Part shown: positions 46,555 to 57,920 of the stretch, piece after piece
How positions within the stretch are numbered: the stretch's first letter is position 1
Layout of the letters: the number at the start of each line of letters is the position of its first letter
Source of the DNA: Cryptomeria japonica
Lineage: Eukaryota; Streptophyta; Pinopsida; Cupressales; Cupressaceae
Length of the DNA: 60,000 nucleotides
Assembly: GCF_030272615.1 (NCBI RefSeq)
Contig: NC_081408.1
Coordinates: forward strand, 335,392,793 to 335,452,792
Direction: 5' to 3'
Translations under genes and position numbers: made by a program
Notes under the pieces: model-generated
Told to the model about the DNA's origin: nothing
Database searches by the model: none
What the model saw: only the letters and a program-made list of their open reading frames with translations

Positions 46555-49500
46555 ATGATGAAGAGGGAAGGTCCAAAGTTTAACAAAGATAACTTTAAGA
46601 TATGGAAGGATAAAATGAAGATCTACATTAGAAGTATGGGTGCTCAACACTGGAGATATGTTGAGAATACCTATGTTATCCCTACCAGTACTCTCACTGA
46701 TGATCAAAGAAGAGAGATTCAGGAGAATGCGCAATTCATGGAAGCCCTAATTAGTACTCTATCTGACATTGAGTTTATTGATGTTCAGGATAAAGACAAT
46801 ACCAAAGAAGTATGGGATACTCTCAAGAATATCTATGATGGTGATGAGCATGTGAAACAAGATAAGGAAGAGAGCCTTAGGAGAAAGTTTGAAGACATGC
46901 AGATGGTTGAAGGAGAGACCATTCAACAATATGGAATCAGAATCAAGACTATTGTTGGAGACATAAAGAGTGTAGGAGGTAAAATAGATGATGCCACTAT
47001 TGTTAGCAAAGTCTTGAGATCCTTGTTACCAGTCTATGCAATAAGGGTTGCTTCTATTCAGGAGCTGAGGTCTATAGACAAGACAAAGGTGTCCCTAGAC
47101 TCCATTATTGCTAAGTTAATCACATATGAGCTAAATAACTATGATGGCAACATTCAGAAGACTGAATAAGCCTTTAGAGCATCTACTACAGCATCTAGAA
47201 AGGGAAAATAAGCTAGTATTAGTTGTGAACCAAGACAAAGAAGAGAAATGGATTATGAGGAGATCCTGATAGAATTTGAAGCTCTTCTTGCCAAGAGACT
47301 TCCTAAGGGAATGGGTAAATATAGAGGTAAGCTCCCTTTGAAATGCTTTTCTTGCAATAGGATAGGACACATTACTATAAACTATCCTAATGGTGGCAAT
47401 AAGGACAAACCAGAGAAGTTCAAGAAGTTCAAAGGAGGAAATAGGAGAAATTGTTTTGTAGCAGTTGATGAAGGTGTCACTGATGAGGAATCAGAAGATG
47501 AAGAAAGTGAAGACATTGTGTTTGTAGCAGTGAAGGAAGATGTGTCAGACAAGAAGGCTCTTGTCTCCCACTTTGATAATTCCAATGAGTGGATTATTGA
47601 CAGTGGTTGTTCTCACCACATGACTGGTGACCGGAGTAAGTTTCTATCTCCTGAAGAGTATGATGGTGGTGTGGTCCAATTTGGTAATGATGCACCATGT
47701 ATGGTAAAAGGTAGAGGGTCCATCTCTCTAAATGGAAAAAGCAGTGCTGATAATGTGTACTGGATAGAAGGTCTCAGGCACAATCTTTTGAGTGTTTCCC
47801 AGTTGAATGACAATGGACTCACTCTGGAATTCAAAGATGGAGTGTGCAAAATAAAAGGAAAAAGCGGTGAACTGATGGCCACCGGTATGCTGACCAGAGG
47901 TAACTTATTTCAGCTAAATGCAAATATTAGTACATGTCTAATGGCTAAGTTTGATGATAGCTAGATATGGCATAGGAGACTATGCCATGTAAACTTTGAT
48001 AATATTGTGAAGGCCAGTAAGATCAAGGCAGTTAGAGGATTGTCTATGCTGAGAAAACTGGAGAATCCTTTGTGCAGAGAGTGTCAACTAGGGAAAATGT
48101 CTTCCTCAACCTTCAAAGGTAAATCTTTCACTGCAAACAATTTGCTTGATCTTGTGCATATTGATTTGTGTGGTCCTATGAAAACTAGGAGTGTGTAGGG
48201 AGATAGGTACTTTATGATTCTCACTGATGACTACTCAAGAATGATGTGGGTCACATTCTTGAAAGACAAATCTGAAGCTTTTGGAAAGTTCAAAGCCTTC
48301 AGAGCACTGGTTGAAAAAGAAAGTGGTAAGAGAATCAAATGCCTTAGAACTGACCAAGGAGGTGAGTTCACTTCTAGTGAGTTCAACAAGTACTATGAAG
48401 AAAATGGCATCAAGAAGCAATTGTCTACCACCTGAGCTCCACAACAGAATGGCCTAGCAGAAAGGAACAACTGGACTGTAGTTAAAGTAGCCAAAACCAT
48501 GTTGATCCAAGGAAATATTGCTCACACTTTTTGGAGAGAAGCAGTGAGCACTACAGACTACACAATGAACTGGGTACTCATCAAGAAAGGTAAGGATAAA
48601 ACACCTTATGAGTATTGGACCAGTAAGACTCCTATAGTAAGCTACTTTAGAGTGTTTGGTAGCAAGTGTTATATCAAAAGGAGTGAACACCAGAGCAAGT
48701 TTGATGCAAAATGCGATGAGGAAATATTCCTAGGATATTCCACCAAGAGAAAATCTCTCAAGTGTTTCAACAATAGGACTTAGAGAATTGTTGAAAGTAT
48801 CAATGTTAGAGTTGATGAAACTTTTGAGAAATCTAAGGAAACCGATAGTGAGCAAGTGGTAGATGAACTAGTTGCAACCTTCTAGGAACCGGTTGCAAAA
48901 CAGTCGAGTACCAGTAACAATGCTTCTACACCGGTAAATGCTGATACTGATGAAGATGAGTATGAAGAAGAAAAGCAAGAGGAATCTATTAAGATCATAC
49001 CTAGATATGTAAAGCTGAATCATGATCCAAAGCAGATCATAGGAGACAAGGATGTAGGATTTCTTACAAGAAGAAAGGTTAGAGAAAACTCTTGCATGAT
49101 CTTTGAATTTGAGCCTAAAATATTTAAAGAGGCACATAAAGATGAAGAGTGGATCAAGGTAATGGAAGAGGAATTTGACCATATAGAAAAGAATGGTAGA
49201 TGGTCTTTGGTACCTAGACCGGTGCATAAAAATGTAATTGGCACCAAATGGGTTTTCAGAAATAAGCTGAATGAAGATGGCACAGTGGTAAGAAACAAAG
49301 CTAGATTGGTGTGTAACGGATATGCTCAAGAAGAAGGAGAAGACTATGCAGAAACCTTTGCTCCAATAGCTAGATTGGAAGGAGTTCGTATGCTTCTTGA
49401 ATATGTAGCCTTCAAGGGATTCAAAGTATATCAAATGGATGTAAAATATGCATTTCTAAATGGAATACTTGAAGAGGAGGTATATATAGAGAAACCAGAT

Positions 49501-50634
49501 GGGTTTGCCCTATCAGAGAATAGTGACATGGTGTGCAAGCTACATAAAGCCTTGTATAGATTGAAGCAGGCACCTAGAGCATGGTATGAACGCTTACACT
49601 CCCATCTTGTGAAGATTGGATTTGAAAGAACAAGTGAAGATAGCAATATCTACTTGAAGTCAGAAGGAGATCAGATTCTGATCTATGAAGTATTTGTTGA
49701 TGACATAATCTTCGGTGGAGATGACAAGATGAGTCATGATCTTGCAGATGAGATGAAGAAGGAATTTGAGATGTCACTTATAGGGGAAATTAAGTTCTTC
49801 ATTGGACTACAGACTCAACAAATGAAAGATGGTATCTTTATCACTCAGTCCAAGTATGTCAAAGAGGTATTGAAGACCTTTGGCATGGAAGACAACAAAC
49901 CGGTTGGTACACTGATGGTGACCGGTTGTAAATTGTCAAAAGAGGATGATTGAGCATTGGTGAATGAGAAGGAATACCAATAAATGATTGGTAAGCTGCA
50001 CTATGTAGTACATAGCAGACCGGACATTGCATATATAGTGGGCATTACTACACGGTTCCAAAAAAGTCCAAGAGAATCTCACTTGGTAGCAGTCAAGTGG
50101 ATTCTTAGATATCTGAAGGGAACTATTGACTATGGATTGTGGTATCCATACAGTAATGATTTCAACCTCAAAGTGTTTATAGATGCTGACTGGGCTAGTA
50201 ATGTGGATGACCGAAAGAGCACAACCGGTGGTGTATTCTTTATTGGTGGCAGACTAGTCTCATCGATGAGTAAGAAGCAGAGTTGTATCTCTTAGTCTAC
50301 AGCAGAAGCAAAATATGTTATATGCACTCAGACAATATGGATGAAGCATGTGTTAAGTGTATTCAAATTTCCTGTATCTGAACTGGTGAGTATCTTCCAT
50401 GACAATACAAATGCAATTAGTATTTCCAAGAATCCTCTTTTACATGCTAGAACCAAGCACTTTGAGCTCAAGTATCATTTCTTGAGGGAGAAGGTTCAGA
50501 ACAAAGAGGTTGTATTGGAACATGTTTCTAGTAAGGAGCAATTAGCAAACATGTTTACCAATCATTTACCAAAGGCTACATTTACCTATTTAAGAGGTGA
50601 ATTAGGATTGCTACCCCTTCAACAGGTGAACTAA
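46555..50634 (+). pseudogene. Copia3 Gag-Pol polyprotein with in-frame stops
   Basis: A single frame of about 1,360 codons, no frameshift, from ATG 46555 (M-M-K-R-E-G-P-K-F-N) to TAA 50632-50634. Stops lie at 47167, 47209, 47962, 48196, 48432-48435, 48781, near 48881, 49951, 49981 and 50293. Most sit where Gln, Arg or Trp is expected. Domains: Copia Gag (1-200); knuckle C-F-S-C-N-R-I-G-H-x4-Y, last Cys lost; protease D-S-G-C-S-H-H-M (about 47600); integrase W-H-R-R-L-C-H with C-R-E-C, catalytic D-D-Y-S-R and T-D-Q-G-G-E-F; RT with F-V-D-D-I-I-F (about 49700); RNase H D-A-D-W-A-S and D-R-K-S-T-T-G-G. Near 50305 the A-E-A-K-Y stretch is a few codons short. Confidence 0.95.
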
Positions 50635-50853
50635 AGGTGTGTGCTCCACATCAGTTAGGGATTGCATTGATAAATCTTTTTCAGGATTGGTGTGTTGAAG
50701 GATGCTACTCCTTAAGGGGAGCAGCATAGTGGAACATAGTTGTTTGTACCTCCACTTTGGCATTGTTGTCAAAGGGGGAGAAGATTTAAAGTGGAGAAGA
50801 CGTGAAGTGGAGAGATATATTTGTATATTTCCATCAATGCCAAAGGGGGAGAT
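50635..50853 (+). other. Copia3 3' untranslated region and polypurine tracts
   Basis: An internal tract GTCAAAGGGGGAGAAG lies near 50768-50783 and the terminal tract GCCAAAGGGGGAGAT ends at 50853. Confidence 0.8.
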
Positions 50854-52363
50854 TGTTGGCATATGTGTAGAGTTTGATGACATGATGATATTGTATGTTG
50901 TCATTGATGTCAATATGTTGAAGTATGAACTGGTATATTGATGAAAGCAAACTAGCAAGTGGACTGGTATGATATGTAAACTAGTATGATATGTGAATGG
51001 ATATATGTGAAAAAGTAAAGCGTTATGTTGGAATGAGAACCGATAAATGAGAAGTTTTGTATTGGGGTTTCAGTTGGCATGACTACCGATTGGTAGTCTT
51101 TGCTTCAGGGTTTCCAATTGATACATTTCAAGCCTATGTGATACAATTGATGACATCTTGTGATGAGTTAGCATTGTTATGAAGATCAAATCATGTTTCC
51201 ATGTTAGCCTTATGTGCATGAAATATTTCCTTGAGGATCTTGCATGAATAAGATTGATCCTATCTACCTCGGGAATGTGCGAAGTCTCTATAAATGGTGG
51301 AGAGCACGTGATGGGTTATCAACTTCATAAAGTGGCAAAGAATGAATGTTGGAGAACTTATTGAGATTTGTTCAAGAATGTTGTATTCAATGCAGTATGA
51401 TTAACGTTCAGGATTGAATCGACTAAATTGATAAACCTAAATATTTAGGGTTTAGGGTTTATGCTACCGACCTATCTATTTTCTATAAGGTCGATGATGT
51501 TTTTCATATCGAAGTTGTTGGCAAAAGTTATGTGTGTATCCAAGTGAAGAGATACTTGATTCTTGCCAAATAGGAGAAGTGTGTGTATACCTACAAAGTG
51601 TGATTGTAGAAGCAAAGGAGCTAAAGAGGATCCACCTTGGCATTGTGTGCTATTATCAGATCAGTGATTTACCTATTGACTTCTAACCATTTTAGCAGTA
51701 GGAAAATCCCTTAACCAGGTAGCTTTAATAGGATTTTGTGTAAATCCTTTAACAAGGTGACTCAATTCAATGAGTTCTTGAAATCCTCTTGCGAGGTAAC
51801 CTTTGACAGGGTTCTAAGCTTTAATTGGGTATTTAAGCCATCCCTTAATTGGGTGATCCCTAGCAGGATCGGTTCCTAGCAGAACCTATTGTAAAAGTCT
51901 TTAACTAGACTAGGCTCCTAACAAAGCAGACATCAGAAGAGTTCAAAGAACAGCTTGTGGGTATTCATCCCCATCGTGGTTTTTCCCAATTGGGTTTCCA
52001 CGTGAAAAATCTATGTGTCATGTGTGATGCCTTTTCATGTGATGATTAGTGTTTTCTGTTAAGTGGTAATGCATGTTGGTCTAGTGATTATTATATGTCT
52101 GATGATGTACTACCTGTCTATGCATGTGATTGAAGTTAAAAGGAGATGTTAGGTGAGGTAAATATCTAAGTAGTAACCAGTTTATATCTTTCACAGTCTC
52201 ACTATGTTTTACCGGCAGTGCCCTGATTTAGATCGGTGATACTGTTTACCAGTTAAAGTGTAGTCTTTGCAGTCAAACCAGTTTAGGGAAAAAAATTTGC
52301 CTGTATTGATTCATTCCCCCTCTCAGTACCGATTTGGTGCTAACTATTCATCATTATTCATTA
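50854..52363 (+). repeat. 3' LTR of Copia3
   Basis: 1,510 bp, TGTTGGCATATG to ATTCATTA. Compared with the 5' LTR it has a short duplication of GGTATGATATGT-like sequence near 50967-50995. It keeps a CTCTATAAATGG box (51289-51295) that reads CTCTGTAAATGG in the 5' LTR. Confidence 0.92.
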
Positions 52364-52368
52364 GACAC
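52364..52368 (+). other. Target-site duplication of Copia3, right copy
   Basis: GACAC directly after the 3' LTR; see 44985-44989. Confidence 0.9.
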
Positions 52369-53115
52369 AACATCGACACGTAAATTACATGACTAAATCA
52401 CCTACTTCCTTTACCCAAACTACACTTGCTTATTCAAATTGTTTTCATGCTCCTATCTGCCTTTACCCAAACTACAGATACATCATCCATTTTGACAACC
52501 ACACACTCAATTGAAACTTTGTCAACTTTGAAACAAAATAACTCATCAATCTTATAAACAAATCAATAGGTCAGTAACACAACAAAAACTTAATTCTCTC
52601 ATAGAGATTACAAATAAGTTTGATCAAGTATGACCGTTGGATTAAATAACAATCTCTACACATCATTCAAGAAAGCCTCAATCGCTCCTTGATCACTGCT
52701 TCATTGAACTCAATAGCTCATCATGCGCTTTGCATTACATGCAATATACTTGCTCATTCCCTAGACAAAAATTGTTAGCTCAATGTACCAAAAAACACTT
52801 TGAAACTCTCTTCATACAATATGTATACGTGTCATAATCATCACCACTCATCATCATATCATAAACCAAATATAACCAATTCACCAAACTTAATCGGTTA
52901 GGGTTTATCAAATCAACAGGTAGGGTTTACTGGTTCAAGTTTCCAATACTTAGCAATACCGGTCTACTCCACAAACTTACCTACCAATTATAGCTCCCTT
53001 TCACTAGCTCTTCCTACCAGTTACAAAACAAAATTACAACAATATCATTACTAGTTAATTGACATCAATGACAACATAACATTTCATTAATACAATCTTC
53101 AAGCAAATGCCAACA
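52369..53115 (-). repeat. LTR D, inner part
   Basis: Continues LTR D after the Copia3 insertion. On the minus strand the LTR starts TGTTGGCATTTGC at 53115. The polypurine tract GCCAAAGGGGGAGAT follows on the inner side (53116-53132). Confidence 0.8.
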
Positions 53116-53469
53116 ATCTCCCCCTTTGGCATTGATGACAATACAAATATCAATACCATTGATTGTTGTGATTGTGAATAGGTATCCTGGTTTACATTTT
53201 ACCATGTACTCTCCTTGTCTTCAACTAGTAGCTTGGTTGTACATCTTGCCTCTGTCAATCATACAATTCATCTCCCCAAAATCATATAGTTCTTCTCCCC
53301 CTTTGACAATAATGCCAAAGTGAAAGTAAAACATGCAATGTAAAACTTCACTATTCAGCATCAACAACCTACAACTTGATGCTCCCCCAATGGAATGAAT
53401 CCACTTCTACACTAGTCCTACTATAAAATTCTGCAAGTAACTCTGGGGCTGATGTACTCTACATCATTC
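53116..53469 (-). other. Element D 3' untranslated region
   Basis: Non-coding. It has the terminal polypurine tract next to the LTR and the internal tract GTCAAAGGGGGAGAAG at about 53306-53291 on the minus strand. Confidence 0.75.
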
Positions 53470-53731
53470 TCAATTCACCTCATGAAGGGGTACAACCCCT
53501 AGCTGACTTCTAAGATACTCAAAAGTAGTCTTAGGCAGAGGTTTAGTAAAGATATCTGCAAGCTGCTCCTTGGTAGAAACATTCTCTAAGATCACATATT
53601 TACTTTGCACTTTTTCCCTCAAGAAATGATAATTCAATTCTATATGCTTGGTTCATGCATGAAAAACAAGGTCCTTGGAAATATTTATGGCACTGGTATT
53701 GTCACATAAGATCTTTACAGGTTTTGTAAAC
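53470..53731 (-). pseudogene. Element D RNase H C-terminus (Copia), truncated
   Basis: The minus-strand frame reads K-I-L-C-D-N-T-S-A-I-N-I, then H-A-TGA-T-K-H-I-E, F-L-R-E-K-V, A-D-I-F-T-K-P-L and L-R-S-Q-L-G-V-V-P-L, ending at TGA 53470-53472. This is the standard end of Copia RNase H, close to that of Copia2 and Copia3. One internal TGA stands where R-T-K-H-I is usual. The upstream part is cut off by the element C LTR at 53732. Only about 87 codons remain. Confidence 0.88.
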
Positions 53732-54660
53732 TGTTGGCACTATACACTCAAATGACAAAGGTAGATGTTGTCATTGATGGCAACAAGGTTCAACAAGGTT
53801 CTATAGGTTCAACCGGAAATAGACTTCACCTATAGGCACCGATAGATACAACAAGTCTTATTCACACTGACATCTAGTTTACCAATAGAAGATTATACTA
53901 GCATTCTAGGCCGACTTGCCAATAGTATTGTTTATGCAAAATGAATTGTAATATAAATTATAATTGTATGGCCTACATGTTGTATTGTAAAGACTCATAT
54001 ATCTATGAGTTCTTATAGGTCATTTGAAATGTATGTATGTATGTAAGTAGTAATATGAGATAAGGTAGGATATGATAGTGAATAATTATATATGCATTTT
54101 GATGTGTTTATTTTGGAGCAAATAAGAAGCAGAGCAGAGAAAAGACTATTTTGTGTAAGCAGAATCATTTGACAACATACCGGCAAGGGTTTTTGGTAGA
54201 GGTGGAACTAGTATCAGACAGATCTTAAACTGATACTGAATCTAGCATTGTAGATGCTATATTGAAGCAATACATTGATTATTGGATTTAACCATCCAAC
54301 TGTGTAGTCAGTGTGACTCCATTTTTGTTGTTGAGCAGTGAGCTCTAGGAAATTGGCCTTCCTGCATGTGCAAGCCCCTTTTGTACTGAGTAATATTTAT
54401 TCATATTGGCCAATGAGTAAATATTATGGGTCACAAATCCCACCAAGGTTTTTCCCTTACCGAGTTTTCTCGCTAAAATATTTGTGTTATGGTCTGCATT
54501 GATGTTGATTCTTTTGTTTCTCTTTACTGCATTATTGTTTTCTTACCAGTATCTTAATTTCAGTTATAGAATTGCAAATAAGTTTAAATATTTCATCTAC
54601 CAATCAGACACTAATTCACCCCCCCTCTTAGTGTGTTGGGGATTAACCAATTATCTAACA
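53732..54660 (+). repeat. 5' LTR of element C
   Basis: 929 bp from TGTTGGCACTATACACTC to ATTATCTAACA, the only complete 5' LTR of the family besides B. It has the hairpin TTGGAT/TTAACC/ATCCAA (54282-54299), the AAGGTTTTTCCC box (about 54446), a C-rich tract at 54618 and CTCTTAGTGTG before the end. Confidence 0.9.
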
Positions 54661-54678
54661 ATTGGTATCAGAGCCTGG
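54661..54678 (+). other. Primer-binding site of element C
   Basis: ATTGGTATCAGAGCCTGG directly after the LTR, intact iMet-type site. Confidence 0.9.
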
Positions 54679-54734
54679 TCCTCTATTTGTAGAAGCCTAA
54701 TAGCTTGAGGAAGATTCTAAAACCGGTACCAATG

Positions 54735-55848
54735 GAAATTTTGAGACAATAGTTAGAAGGGGATCTTGAAGATTTTGATGCAGAAAAATTAAAGAATATC
54801 AAAATGGAAGAAGAAGTCAGATTTGCTCGAGAATTCATCAAAGCACTTCAAGAAAACTTGGTCATGGCATAGAATAAGAGAAAGGAATTGCGCAAGCAAA
54901 TTCAAAAGAAAGATGATGAAGAAAAATAAAATCTCAGAGATATTGCAGAGAAACTAAGACAAGAGAACAACAATAGGAAGAATGAAATACAATATTTAAC
55001 CATGAGACTATGTAAGGATATTGAAGATAAAAAGAAGAATCAGTAAGATTTGGCCAGATGATTTGATGAAAGAGATGATGAATCTATAAGGCTTAGTTAT
55101 GAAAATGATATTCTTAAAACAGAGTTGATTCAGATGTAACATGACAAAGAGGAACTTATGAGACAAGTTAGCACTCTGGAAAGTGAGTTGGTCTCTATAA
55201 ATGAATACAAAGACAAATTCAAAAAGAGCTCACACAAGCTTGATGATATGTTGAAGAGTCAAAGACCTGATGGAGAAACAATTGGACTAGGATTTGAACA
55301 TAGAGAAAGTTTTGGAACTGCAAACAATCATGATCACAACAAACTGGTAATGCAACCCAATGCTTATAAATTCAATGGTAAATGTTTTAATTGTAACAAA
55401 TTTGGTCATAGAGAAAATCAATGAAAGATATAGGAATAATCAGAATACAAATGCATCCACCGGTCAATGTTCCAAATGCAATAAATATGGGCATAACTCA
55501 AACAATTGTAGAATGAATGTAAAATGCTATGCTTGTGGTAGATTTGGACATCTATCTAATCAATGCAAACCTCAAACCGAGCAAGGTTATGGAAAAGCTA
55601 TTCAAAGAAACAATGTAACTTGTTATGCATGTAACAAGATTGGGTATATCGCAAGATTTTGCAAAAGCAAGAATGTACTGACAAACAACAAAGGATATAA
55701 TGATAAAGGCAAGGCAAAGGTGAATGAAATGAAGTAAGAATTGTCTAAACAATGGGTCAAGAAGAGAGATCATAGAAATGATGAATCTGGCTCTGCACCG
55801 GTAGAACAAAGAAATCCTGCATCGGTAGGAGATTCTTCATCTAACTAA
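54735..55848 (+). pseudogene. Element C ORF1: coiled coil with four zinc knuckles
   Basis: From ATG 54735 (M-E-I-L-R-Q) to TAA 55846-55848. The coiled-coil half is interrupted by six or seven stops (the first at 54750, after L-R-Q). A one-base insertion near 55422 shifts the frame inside knuckle 1. Knuckles: C-F-N-C-N-K-F-G-H-x4-(C), C-S-K-C-N-K-Y-G-H-x4-C, C-Y-A-C-G-R-F-G-H-x4-C and C-Y-A-C-N-K-I-G-Y-x4-C (His to Tyr). It retains more knuckle cysteines than A or B and shows best that the array has four units. A TAA after N-E-M-K precedes a short Lys/Arg-rich tail. Confidence 0.8.
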
Positions 55849-56161
55849 GGAAAAATCCTTAGGAGTAAGGTAACTAATTAAAGATCATGCATTTTACCCT
55901 CAGATAATGGTAAGAAGGCTTAATCCTTCTTTACTGGTACTTATGTTGAGTTGCAATGAAAATTCACTTAACCAGTGAAGCATTTAATGTGGTTGTTAGT
56001 TAACTTTTTGGTTATAAAGCATTGAAATTTCTCATTTTGACTCACCAAGCATTCAAGTATTCAAAGAGCATAGAAGTAGAGCATCGGCATTCAAGAAGAA
56101 TAGAAGCAAGGATTTTTTAGGGCATCCAAGGTTTTCACTTAAAAGGTATTTATTTTGCATC
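55849..56161 (+). promoter_or_regulatory. Element C ORF1-ORF2 spacer with TATA-like box
   Basis: 313 bp non-coding. GGTTATAAAGC at about 56010-56020 lies some 150 bp before the ORF2 ATG, followed by TTTCTCATTTTGACTCACC and CAAGCATTCAAGTATTC, which are shared with element A. Confidence 0.45.
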
Positions 56162-57920
56162 ATGGCTTCTTCATCTTCCATTCCTGAATTCATAGCAAAC
56201 CCTACTGTTGTGGAGAATATCAAACGTCGTAGACTAGTTTTTAAGATAATCCCTAAGATAGCTAACGTGGATGACTCTATTGGATCATTTTCAAAAATTC
56301 TGAAGGGAGTTACATTTGCAAAAGACCCTAGGGCATACATTCACTATAATATTAAAGATTTAGGGTTTGAGGATATAAAGAACATGTTTATGAATGTCAT
56401 CACAAACAAACAAGGAGTAATCAAATGTGAACATAAGATTGTGGAAGATTTAGGGTTCATAGACATCCTTCATATGCCTGAATTTGAAGATGAAATTGTC
56501 CGATATGTTCTTAGTAGAGTTCACGATGAATTTTTATGGCTTGACTAAGTCTTCAAAATCACCAAGGAAGCTATTAGAGTTGTTATAGGTTTACCCTCTA
56601 CCAGCACAAGGCCTAAAAAGAAGAAGAAAATTCCAAACAAAGATGTTATGAATCTAATTGATGCTACATCTAATAACATATCACTCAGGGTAAGTGACAT
56701 AACTGATAACAATGTTAAATATGCCAACATGGTTATTCGTTACAAGGTTGCATATACAAATAGGCTGAATTCTGTTTCTAGTCTATGCATTCACAGTGCT
56801 TATGAAATGATAAAGAACAATACAAAAATTGATATTTGTGAGTGGTTGAAGGATGGACTGATAGAAAAATTGGACAAGATCAAAGGTGACAAAAGGGAAC
56901 TTTCAAGTTTGGGAATTTGATTGTATGTTTGATGCTATATTTATCAAAGGAGATTCCCAGTATAGGCCACAAAGACTTTGCCTAAGATATTTTTGTTGGA
57001 AAATAGATTGAGGCAATTACCAACATAGGTTCAGAAGTTAACAAATAGGTAAATGAATATTTTAAAAACTTTCAAGCAAAAATGAGACAAAGGGAAAGAA
57101 TCCCTCAGAGAATTGTTGATAAATATGACAAACATATATGCTTTGTTGTTAAGCGAGATGAAGTATGGATGGAGGTTGTCACACCTAGAATTGTTTGGGT
57201 GACAAAAAAGGGATATGAAGTATACTCCAACATTATGGAATCTTATGCCAAGATACTTCTAGATGCCCCATCGGAACCTACAAAGAAGATCTTTGGCACA
57301 TCTGAAACCATAGAAAAAGATTTTGATATTCAGAAGCAAAGGAAGAAAAGAGATAAAATATTGAAAGATTCTTCAAAATTTGTTGAAGATGTCACCAAGG
57401 GTTTATTGAAACTTGATAAAATGAGTGGTGTTGCTACAAACTCAATAGAAAGTAAATCAGACCAGCAACCGGTAACACACGTTTACCCTGTTGCTACCTC
57501 ATCCAAATTTGATAGTGACAAGGCTGTAGAATTTAAAAGGATGGATAGGAAGAAGAGAAAATCCTCACCAGCACTTGCTCCATCACGTAAGAAGACAAGG
57601 ACTCTTAGAAGGAAAGAACAGGCTATGAGAGAGCCTAGCGGTTTGAAGAAGAAGATCACATAGAAGAAATCAGAACCAAAGGTATCTGATACACTTTCCC
57701 TGGAAGAGCTTGATAATGAAATAACTCAGGATAGAAATCTCAGTAATGTCAGTAAGTTTTATCATTCTTTTAATGATTCTAATAAGGACACTATTGAAGA
57801 GAGCATAATTATGTATTTAGATAAATATAAGAAAGTTCTTATTGAAGTCATTGATGTTCTTCCCAATGACTTATGCCTAAGACTTGAGGCTAAAAGAATG
57901 CCTATCATGGAATTGGATAA
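56162..57920 (+). pseudogene. Element C ORF2, part before the MITE
   Basis: From ATG 56162 (M-A-S-S-S-S-I-P-E-F). TAA at 56546-56548 stands where A has Leu in W-L-D-L-V-F, and a one-base deletion near 56890-56900 shifts the frame. Further stops lie near 56983, 57007 and 57046, and TAG at 57661-57663. Motifs shared with A in order: S-R-V-H-D-E-F-L-W-L-D, G-L-P-S-T, V-S-S-L-C-I-H-S-A-Y-E-M, R-D-E-V-W-M-E-V-V, K-K-R-D-K-I-L-K, the P-A-L-A-P-S-R-K-K basic stretch, and V-L-I-E-V-I-D-V-L-P-N-D. The frame is cut at M-E-L-D by the insertion at 57921. No recognised domain; see element A ORF2. Confidence 0.78.

Larger units (their letters stand above)
44990..52363 (+). mobile_element. Copia3: complete but inactive Copia element, 7,374 bp
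   Basis: 5' LTR 44990-46483, primer site, gag-pol 46555-50634, two polypurine tracts, 3' LTR 50854-52363, flanked by GACAC. Both outer termini have lost the canonical ends by transitions: TG to TA at 44990 and CA to TA at 52363. The LTR pair shows scattered substitutions and small indels, so the insertion is old. It is the same family as the LTR at 40-1457. Confidence 0.95.
44471..53731 (-). mobile_element. Element D: minus-strand Copia, split by Copia3 and truncated by element C
   Basis: 3' LTR in two pieces (44471-44989 and 52369-53115), then polypurine tract, untranslated region and the end of RNase H up to 53731, where element C interrupts it. The remainder of D would lie beyond C, outside the window. 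Confidence 0.8.
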
